Shown here piece by piece: positions 58,014 through 64,000 of a stretch of 64,000 nt of DNA; the first letter of the stretch is position 1, and each line of letters opens with the position of its first letter. The DNA is from Pseudonocardia humida (lineage in GTDB: Bacteria; Actinomycetota; Actinomycetes; Mycobacteriales; Pseudonocardiaceae), in assembly GCF_023898865.1 (NCBI RefSeq), contig NZ_JAGSOV010000025.1, positions 1-64,000 of the forward strand, written 5' to 3'. The translations under genes and the position numbers were made by a program. The notes under the pieces were generated by a model. It was not told where the DNA came from. It ran no database searches and saw only the letters and a program-made list of their open reading frames with translations.

Positions 58014-59192
58014 GTGAACCCGCTCCGGATCCTGATCGGCGCCGAGACGTACCCGCCCGACGTGAACGGCGCCGCCCGCTTCGCCGAGCGGCTGGCGACC
58101 GGCCTGGCCAAGCGCGGCCACGACGTGCACGTCGCCGCGCCGTCGCAGACCGGCCGGCCGACCCGCGAGGTCCGCGGCGGGGTCACCGTGCACGGGCTGC
58201 GCTCCCACCGCTACTACAGCCACGAGCGCTTCCAGTTCTGCCTGCCGTGGGAGGCCTTCCCGGACTCCGCCGAGCTCATGGAGCGGATCGACCCGGACGT
58301 CGTGCACACCCAGGGGCACATGGTGCTGGGCCGCGGCGTCGTGCGCGCCGCGCACCGCACCGGCCGGCCGCTGGTGGCCACCAACCACCTCATGCCGGAG
58401 AACCTGCTGGCCTACTCGCCCATCCCGCGGGTGCTGCGCGGGCTGGCCGCGACGATCGGCTGGAAGGACCTGGGCCGGATCTTCGGCAAGGCCGACGCCG
58501 TCACCGCGCCGACGCCGCGCGCGGTCGAGCTGCTGGTCCGCCGGGCCGGGCTCACCGAGGCGTTCCCGGTGTCCTGCGGCATCGACGCCGACCGCTACCG
58601 GGCCACCCCGAAGGTGCCCGGCGCGGTGCCGACGGTGCTGTTCGTCGGCCGGCTCGACCAGGAGAAGCGGGTCGACGAGCTGATCAGGGCGTTCGCCGCG
58701 CTGCCTGCCGGGCTGGCGGCCCAGCTGGAGATCATCGGCGACGGCGGCAGGCGCGACGAGTGGACCGCGCTGGCCGACGAGGTCGGGCTGGGCGAGCGGG
58801 TCCGGTTCCGCGGGTTCGTCTCCGAGGAGGAGCTGGTCGAGGCCTACGCCCGGGCGGCGGTGTTCTGCATGCCCAGCATCGCGGAGCTGCAGAGCCTGGC
58901 CACCCTGGAGTCGATGGCCGCGGGCACGCCGGTCGTCGCGGCGGACGCGATGGCCCTGCCCCACCTGGTCCGCCCCGGCCGCAACGGCTTCCTGTACCAG
59001 CCGGGCGCGGTCGGCGAGCTCACCACCCGGCTGACCGCCCTGCTCGGCGACGCCGGGCTGCGCAGGCGGATGGGCGCGGCGAGCCGGGAGATCGTCGCCG
59101 AGCACGCCATCGACGCCACCCTGGCCACGTTCGAGAGCGTCTACCTGCGCCTGCTGGGCCGCGCCGAGGCCCCGCTGCGCCGCGCCGCCTAA
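58014..59192 (+). CDS. GT4-family glycosyltransferase
   Basis: A 392-residue GT-B enzyme. The N-terminal domain has ETYPPDVNGAARFAERLA and DVVHTQGHM; the C-terminal domain has LFVGRLDQEKRVDELI and the nucleotide-sugar EX7E-type segment PSIAELQSLATLESMAAGTPVV. Related to alpha-mannosyl or diacylglycerol glycosyltransferases, so a role in phosphatidylinositol mannoside or glycolipid synthesis is plausible but not proven. GTG at 58014 with GAGAGGA upstream; starts further upstream overlap the transporter gene and are rejected. The stop lies at the IS110 left end. Confidence 0.85.
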   Translation: MNPLRILIGAETYPPDVNGAARFAERLATGLAKRGHDVHVAAPSQTGRPTREVRGGVTVHGLRSHRYYSHERFQFCLPWEAFPDSAELMERIDPDVVHTQGHMVLGRGVVRAAHRTGRPLVATNHLMPENLLAYSPIPRVLRGLAATIGWKDLGRIFGKADAVTAPTPRAVELLVRRAGLTEAFPVSCGIDADRYRATPKVPGAVPTVLFVGRLDQEKRVDELIRAFAALPAGLAAQLEIIGDGGRRDEWTALADEVGLGERVRFRGFVSEEELVEAYARAAVFCMPSIAELQSLATLESMAAGTPVVAADAMALPHLVRPGRNGFLYQPGAVGELTTRLTALLGDAGLRRRMGAASREIVAEHAIDATLATFESVYLRLLGRAEAPLRRAA

Positions 59193-59439
59193 TGGGACCT
59201 GCCGGGTCTGGATAGGGAAGGCTCGGTGCCGGTAGCCGCCGGTGGGTGAGCACTCGCGCCGCCTGGACGCAGGTGAGTCCTAGGGTCAGACCGTGCCCCC
59301 ACTGGTGGTCGGGAGCCCAGACCGCTGATGGGATGACGTGCCCGCCGAGATGAGTGGCGCGAGCACTGGACCATTAGGCCGCGGCTAGCTCCCGCAGGCT
59401 GCCGGCAGTGAACGGGTTCGGGCAGGTGGAGGCGCTGGC
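59193..59439 (+). ncRNA. IS110 non-coding left end, candidate bridge RNA region
   Basis: About 247 nt between the glycosyltransferase stop and the transposase start. In IS110-group elements the left non-coding end encodes a structured bridge RNA that pairs with target and donor DNA. Inverted words here (for example CTCGCGCC near 59254 and GGCGCGAG near 59353) could pair. RNA and its exact ends are inferred from the family, not seen. Confidence 0.4.
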
Positions 59440-60666
59440 GTGCTGTTCGTGGGCAATGACTGGGCAGAAGATCATCATGATGTGGAGGTGCAGGACCAGA
59501 CCGGGCGCCGGCTCGGGAGGGCTCGCCTGCCCGAGGGTGTCGTCGGGATCGCGCGGCTGCACGAGTTGATCGCCGGGTTCGCCGGTGAGGACACCGGTGC
59601 TGAGCAAGTGCTGGTGGGGATCGAGACCGACCGGGGGCCGTGGGTGACGGCGTTGGTCGCAGCCGGGTACTCGGTGTTCGCGATCAACCCTCGCCAGGTC
59701 GCCCGGTTCCGGGAACGCCACGGCACCTCCGGGGCCAAGAGCGATGTCGGGGACGCGCACGTGCTCGCCGACATGGTCCGCACCGACGCCCACCAACTAC
59801 GTGCCGTGGCCGGGGACTCCGCCCTGGTCGAGGGCATCAAGATGGTGGCGCGGGCGCACCAGAACCTGGTCTGGGACCGGCACCGGCAGGTGCTGCGGCT
59901 GCGCGCGAGCCTGCGGGAGTACTACCCCGCGGCATTGGAAGCGTTCGACGACCTGGCTGCCGCTGATGCGCTGGACCTGCTCGGGGCGGCCCCGGACCCC
60001 CAGCGCGGCGCCCGGTTGTCGCGCTCGCGGATCGCCGGAGCCCTCAAACGAGCCCGCCGCCGTGACGTGGAGGCCAAGGCCGAGAAGATCCAGACGATCC
60101 TGCGCGGCGAGCAGTTGACCCAGCCACCGGAACTGGTCGCGGCCCACGCCGCGGCCACCGCGGCCACTGTCGCGGTGATCGTCGCGTTCACCGCTCAGAT
60201 CACGGTGTTGCAGGGGCAGGTGGAGGCCCATTTTGGCCGCCACCCGGACGTTGAGATCTACCGCAGCCAACCCGGCCTCGGTGACATCCTCGGCGCCCGG
60301 GTGCTCGGCGAGTTCGGTGACGACCCCACGCGCTACGACGGCGCTCGAGCCCGCAAGAACTACGCCGGCAACTCCCCGATCACCCGCGCCTCGGGCAAGA
60401 AGACCGTGGTCCTGGCGCGGTTCGTGCGCAACCAACGCCTCGCCGACGCCCTGCACCAGCAAGCGTTCTGCGCGTTACGCGCCTCGCCCGGCGCCCGGGC
60501 CTACTACGACCAGCTCCGTGCCCGCGGAACCGGCCACCACGCCGCGCTGCGTCAGCTCAGCAACCGCCTGGTCGGGATCCTGCACGGCTGCCTACGCACC
60601 CGAACCCTCTACAGCGAGACCACTGCCTGGGCCCACCACCAACAACATCAACCAGCTGCTGCTTGA
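59440..60666 (+). CDS. IS110-family DEDD transposase
   Basis: A 408-residue intact transposase. The RuvC-like N-terminal domain has Asp in GNDWAEDHHD (residue 7), Glu in VGIETDRG, and Asp residues in AKSDVGDAHVLADM, giving the DEDD set. The C-terminal transposase_20 domain has the catalytic Ser region in GNSPITRASGKK. The frame is open and full length, so the element may be active. GTG at 59440 with GGTGGAGG 7 nt upstream. Confidence 0.93.
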   Translation: MLFVGNDWAEDHHDVEVQDQTGRRLGRARLPEGVVGIARLHELIAGFAGEDTGAEQVLVGIETDRGPWVTALVAAGYSVFAINPRQVARFRERHGTSGAKSDVGDAHVLADMVRTDAHQLRAVAGDSALVEGIKMVARAHQNLVWDRHRQVLRLRASLREYYPAALEAFDDLAAADALDLLGAAPDPQRGARLSRSRIAGALKRARRRDVEAKAEKIQTILRGEQLTQPPELVAAHAAATAATVAVIVAFTAQITVLQGQVEAHFGRHPDVEIYRSQPGLGDILGARVLGEFGDDPTRYDGARARKNYAGNSPITRASGKKTVVLARFVRNQRLADALHQQAFCALRASPGARAYYDQLRARGTGHHAALRQLSNRLVGILHGCLRTRTLYSETTAWAHHQQHQPAAA

Positions 60667-60727
60667 CACCCGAGATCATGGGATGTCTGACCCCTCCCGA
60701 CTCGGGGGAGCGGCAGGCCGGGGCCGG

Positions 60728-61798
60728 TCAGCGGGCGCGGGCCACGCGCTCCAGCAGCGCCAGCAGCACCCGGGCCGAGGCCTCCCAGCTGTATCGGGCG
60801 GCGCGCTCCCGGCTCGCCGCCGACCGCGCCGCCCACACGTCCGGGTCGTCCAGCTCGCGCACCGCCCGCACGAAGCCCGCGACGTCGTCGGGCGCCACGT
60901 AGGCCGCCGCGTCGCCGCCGACCTCCCGGAACACCGGGATGTCGCTGACCACCACCGGCGTGCCCAGCCCCATCGCCTCCACCAGCGGGATCCCGAAGCC
61001 CTCGTCGCGGGACGCGCTGACCAGCGCCGTCGCCGCGCGCAGCGCCCCGTGGTACTCCTCGTCGGACACGCCGTCGTGGAACACCAGCCGGCCGCCGTGG
61101 GCCAGGGCGGTCAGCCGGGCCCGCTCGGCGTCGCCGACCCGGCTCATCAGGTGCAGCTCGTGGTCGGGCAGCGAGCCCATCGCGGCGGCCAGGGTGGCCA
61201 CGTTCTTGTAGGGCATGAACGAGCCCATGTAGACCAGCGCGGGCGTCCGGTCGTGGCGCGGGAGGTCGGGCAGCGGGTCGGGGGCGTTCGGGACCACCGT
61301 CACCGGCCTGCGGGTCAGCCGGTGCTCGGCGATCAGGCCCGCGGTCGTCTCCGAGACCGTGACGACGGCGTCGGCGCGGTTGAGCAGCGCCCGCTGGGGC
61401 CACCACGCCAGGTGGAACAGCCGCCACAGCGCCCGGATCGGCAGCGCGAACTCCGGGGGAGGGGTGCGGTTGCGGTAGTAGATGAGGTCGTGCAGCGTCA
61501 GGACCAGCGGGTACGTCCGCCCCCAGCTGCCCATCGTCTGCATCGGCGAGAACACGACGTCCGGGGCCAGCGCCCGCACCTGGCGGGCCACGAGCGGCTC
61601 GCGCGCGCTGGTCGGGGCGCTCACCCGGTGCGAGGGCAGGTCGGGCAGGTGCGCCAGCTGCCCCGGCTCGCTCACCAGCAGGACCAGCTCGTGCCCGTCC
61701 GCGACCTTCGCCAGGGCGCCGACCAGGCCCACCGTGTAGCGGCTGATGCCGTCGTGCCGGTCGACGCGGACGTAGCGGCAGTCGAGCGCGATCCTCAC
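60728..61798 (-). CDS. GT4-family glycosyltransferase (group 1)
   Basis: A 356-residue GT-B enzyme: RIALDCRYVR at the start, LTLHDLIYY in the first domain, VYMGSFMPYKNVATLAAAM and the EX7E-type SRDEGFGIPLVEAMGLGTPVVVSD in the second. Similar to mannosyltransferases of envelope polysaccharides, but the acceptor is unknown. GTG at 61798 overlaps the stop of the hydrolase gene upstream (GTGA). IS110 lies 38 nt beyond its 3' end. Confidence 0.85.
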   Translation of the reverse strand: MRIALDCRYVRVDRHDGISRYTVGLVGALAKVADGHELVLLVSEPGQLAHLPDLPSHRVSAPTSAREPLVARQVRALAPDVVFSPMQTMGSWGRTYPLVLTLHDLIYYRNRTPPPEFALPIRALWRLFHLAWWPQRALLNRADAVVTVSETTAGLIAEHRLTRRPVTVVPNAPDPLPDLPRHDRTPALVYMGSFMPYKNVATLAAAMGSLPDHELHLMSRVGDAERARLTALAHGGRLVFHDGVSDEEYHGALRAATALVSASRDEGFGIPLVEAMGLGTPVVVSDIPVFREVGGDAAAYVAPDDVAGFVRAVRELDDPDVWAARSAASRERAARYSWEASARVLLALLERVARAR

Positions 61799-62709
61799 CG
61801 GGCGGACCCGGTCGCGGATCCCACGAACTCCGCGATCGCCGCGGCCACCTCGCGCGGGGCCTCGTAGTGCGCCAGGTGCCCGGTCCCGGGCACCACGACG
61901 AGCCGGGCGTCGGGGAAGCGGGGCCGCAACGCCTCCTGGGCGGCCCGCGGGGCGATGTCGTCCAGCTCGGCGGCCACCAGCAGCGTCGGCACGGGCACGT
62001 CCGCGGCGAACTCGGCGACGTCGTGGGAGACCGAGGCGTGGAAGGACTCCAGCAGGTTGCGCCGCCCGGCGAAGCCGCCGAAGTAGCGGTCGTGCTCGGC
62101 GTGGATCCACCGGCGCAGCCCGCGGTCGCGGGTCGTCACCATCGCGACGCTGGCGATCCGGGTGACCAGGCGGTTGCGCAGCAGCCAGGTGCCCGCGCGT
62201 TCGGGCAGCGCCGCGGCGAGCCGGTGGTGCAGCACGGTCAGCTTCGTCAGCACCCGGTGCGGACCGGCCAGCGCGGAGGTGGCGATCGGGTTGACCAGCA
62301 CGAGGGCCCGCGGCCGCGCCCCGCCGGCCACCGCGGCGGCCGCGACGATCGAGCCGAACGAGTGCCCGGCCAGCACCGCGTCGCCGCCCGGGTCCACCGC
62401 GGCCAGCAGTTCCCGCGTCCAGGCCGCGTACCCGGCGATGTCGTGGCGGTCGGCGGGCATCGGCGCGGCCGCCCCGAACCCGGGCAGCTCGGGCACGACC
62501 ACCTCGAGCGCGCCCAGGTGCGCCACGATCGGCTCCAGGCCGTGGTGGTCGCCCCGCAGCCCGTGCAGGAACACGACCCGGTGCCGGGCGCCCGCGGGGC
62601 CGTAGGTCCGCACCGGGGTGACCGTGCCGCGCACCGCCACCTCCTGGACCCGCACCGGGACGCGCGCGATCCGCTCGGCGTAGGGGGAGGGAAGGGCCGT
62701 GGTCGCCAT
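61795..62709 (-). CDS. alpha/beta-hydrolase
   Basis: A 304-residue hydrolase: HGLRGDHHG oxyanion segment, nucleophile elbow GHSFGS (Ser about 116), acid Asp in AELDDIAP and catalytic His in GTGHLAHYE. Substrate unknown. A lipase, esterase or lactonase role is possible. ATG at 62709. Cotranscribed with the glycosyltransferase. Confidence 0.87.
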   Translation of the reverse strand: MATTALPSPYAERIARVPVRVQEVAVRGTVTPVRTYGPAGARHRVVFLHGLRGDHHGLEPIVAHLGALEVVVPELPGFGAAAPMPADRHDIAGYAAWTRELLAAVDPGGDAVLAGHSFGSIVAAAAVAGGARPRALVLVNPIATSALAGPHRVLTKLTVLHHRLAAALPERAGTWLLRNRLVTRIASVAMVTTRDRGLRRWIHAEHDRYFGGFAGRRNLLESFHASVSHDVAEFAADVPVPTLLVAAELDDIAPRAAQEALRPRFPDARLVVVPGTGHLAHYEAPREVAAAIAEFVGSATGSAR

Positions 62710-62948
62710 CGGCGCGAAGTCTAGGTGGGCGGGGATCGGCGGTGCGCCGGGCTCGGTGCGGCGTCGGAACGGGCCGAGCAGCGCCTTCCCGGCGCACCGC
62801 CCCGGGTGTCGGGAAGTGTCGGGGGCCGGGGCTAACCTGCTCTCGGACCAGGTCCCGTCCGCGCCCCGCCCGGCGCGTCCGGCGGTCGGGTCCGGCAGTC
62901 GATCGAGCGCAGCCCCCGGGCCGCGCCAGGAGGGAGCAGTCCACCCCG
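62710..62948 (+). other. dnaE upstream region
   Basis: About 240 nt between divergent genes. A -10-like TAACCT at 62833 could serve dnaE. AGGAGGGAG at 62928-62936 lies 12-14 nt before the ATG, a wide spacing. Confidence 0.35.
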
Positions 62949-64000
62949 ATGGCCAGCCCGAAGGACAGCTTCGTCCACCTGCACACCCACACCGAGTTCT
63001 CCATGCTCGACGGGGCCGCCCGGCTGGACGACCTGTTCAAAGAGGCCGCGCGGATGGAGATGCCCGCGCTGGCGATGACCGATCACGGCAACGTGTTCGG
63101 CGCCTACGAGTTCTGGCGCAAGGCCAACGCCAACGGGGTCAAGCCGATCATCGGCATGGAGGGCTACCTGTCGCCCGGCTCCCGGCACGAGCGCAAGCGC
63201 GCCACCCTGGGCGGCCAGCAGATCAGCGACGACAACCCGGGTGAGATGTACACCCACATGACGCTGCTGGCCGAGAACACCGAGGGGATGCACAACCTCT
63301 TCCGGCTCTCGTCCCTGGCCTCCCTGGAGGGCTACTACTACAAGCCCCGCATGGACCGCGAGCTGCTCGAGACCTACGGCAAGGGGATCATCGCCACCAC
63401 CGGCTGCCCCTCCGGCGAGGTCCAGCGGCTGCTCCAGCAGGACCGTTACGCCGACGCCTGCCAGGCCGCCAGTGACTACCGCGACATCTTCGGCAAGGAC
63501 AACTTCTTCTGCGAGCTGATGGACCACGGCATCAGCATCGAGAAGCAGGTCCAGGAGGACCTCTTCCGGCTGAAGAAGGAGCTCGACCTCCCCGGCCTGG
63601 CCACCAACGACCTGCACTACACCTACGCCGAGGACGCCCGGCCGCACGAGGTGCTGCTGTGCGTGCAGACCGGCAAGACCCTCGCCGACCCGAACAGGTT
63701 CAAGTTCGACGCCCAGGACTTCTACCTCAAGTCCCCGGCCGAGATGCGCGCCCAGTGGGACGACCAGTTCCCGGAGTCCTGCGACAACACGCTGCTGATC
63801 GCCGAGCGGGTGGACGTCGGCTTCACCGAGGGCCAGGACCTGATGCCCCGCGCCCCCGTCCCGGAGGGGGAGAACGAGGAGTCCTGGCTGGTCAAGGAGG
63901 TCGAGCGGGGGCTGCACATGCGGTTCCCGAACGGCGTCACCGACCAGTACCGCAAGCAGGCCGAGTACGAGCTGTCGGTCATCATCCAGATGGGCTTCCC
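62949..64000 (+). CDS. dnaE: DNA polymerase III alpha subunit (5' part)
   Basis: Replicative polymerase, cut by the window end after 350 codons. The N-terminal PHP domain is present with HLHTHTEFSMLDGA (about residues 10-23), MTDHGN, the TTGCPSGEVQ segment and ATNDLHY; these carry most of the metal ligands for the intrinsic proofreading exonuclease of actinobacterial DnaE1. The residue after HLHTH corresponds to the mycobacterial HLHNH position. ATG at 62949. Confidence 0.94.
   Translation, partial: MASPKDSFVHLHTHTEFSMLDGAARLDDLFKEAARMEMPALAMTDHGNVFGAYEFWRKANANGVKPIIGMEGYLSPGSRHERKRATLGGQQISDDNPGEMYTHMTLLAENTEGMHNLFRLSSLASLEGYYYKPRMDRELLETYGKGIIATTGCPSGEVQRLLQQDRYADACQAASDYRDIFGKDNFFCELMDHGISIEKQVQEDLFRLKKELDLPGLATNDLHYTYAEDARPHEVLLCVQTGKTLADPNRFKFDAQDFYLKSPAEMRAQWDDQFPESCDNTLLIAERVDVGFTEGQDLMPRAPVPEGENEESWLVKEVERGLHMRFPNGVTDQYRKQAEYELSVIIQMGF

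Larger units (their letters stand above)
59193..60690 (+). mobile_element. IS110-family insertion sequence
   Basis: A complete element between two glycosyltransferase genes: non-coding left end, one DEDD transposase gene and a short right end. IS110 elements lack terminal inverted repeats, as here. The 6-mer ATGGGA occurs at both putative ends (59192-59197 and 60678-60683) and may include the recombination core. Ends are approximate. Confidence 0.65.

Overview
The window is 64 kb of very high-GC chromosomal DNA from an actinobacterium. The best fit is a Pseudonocardia-like member of the Pseudonocardiales. The grounds are a mycobacterial-type division and wall (dcw) cluster with wag31/DivIVA and SepF, a class II aroG next to pknL, an MptA-type GT-C mannosyltransferase, an actinobacterial ileS T-box, and many GTG starts joined by 4-nt start/stop overlaps. 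Identities come from reading motifs and gene order; no database search was run.

Layout. 0-12 kb: a block in the same gene neighbourhood as M. tuberculosis Rv2169c-Rv2178c: aroG, pknL, an Rv2175c-like regulator, mptA, idsA2, metF, an LppM-like lipoprotein and a GNAT protein. Here two carotenoid genes (crtI, crtB) are interleaved with idsA2 and mptA. 12-21 kb: a DUF6504/HEPN pair, a lone ParA-type ATPase divergent from a methyltransferase, DUF3040, and a MoxR-DUF58-transglutaminase operon on the minus strand. 21-43 kb: the dcw cluster in one direction: mraZ, rsmH, ftsL-like, pbpB, murE, murF, mraY, murD, ftsW, murG, murC, ftsQ, ftsZ, pgeF, yggS-type, sepF, yggT-type, wag31 and a tail membrane protein. 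These genes make lipid II, flip and polymerise it, and place the septum and growing pole. 43-56 kb: ileS under a T-box, a YggU-type gene, a divergent HTH/Clp-N pair on a shared palindrome, a MITE-like element, a methyltransferase, a two-component system with a DUF4097 protein, a K+/H+ antiporter, lspA and rluD. 56-64 kb: membrane proteins, two glycosyltransferases separated by a complete IS110 element, an alpha/beta hydrolase, and the first 350 codons of dnaE, cut by the window end.

The most unusual signal is a family of tiny 25-31 codon cistrons (peptides starting MSELASES or MNELGDSP) sitting exactly between operon genes. Each overlaps the upstream stop and the downstream start by 4 nt. Four related copies lie at three operon junctions (rsmH/ftsL, two in tandem at ftsW/murG, kinase/regulator). 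Unrelated open frames with a similar relay layout occur at DUF58/transglutaminase, murE/murF and, on one side only, idsA2/crtI. Other notable signals are a four-repeat, 10-bp-phased MraZ operator on the mraZ promoter, a non-coding IS110 leader that may encode a bridge RNA, a 161-bp element with long inverted ends, and several leaderless-looking GTG starts. The first 76 bases are G/C homopolymer and are probably an assembly edge.
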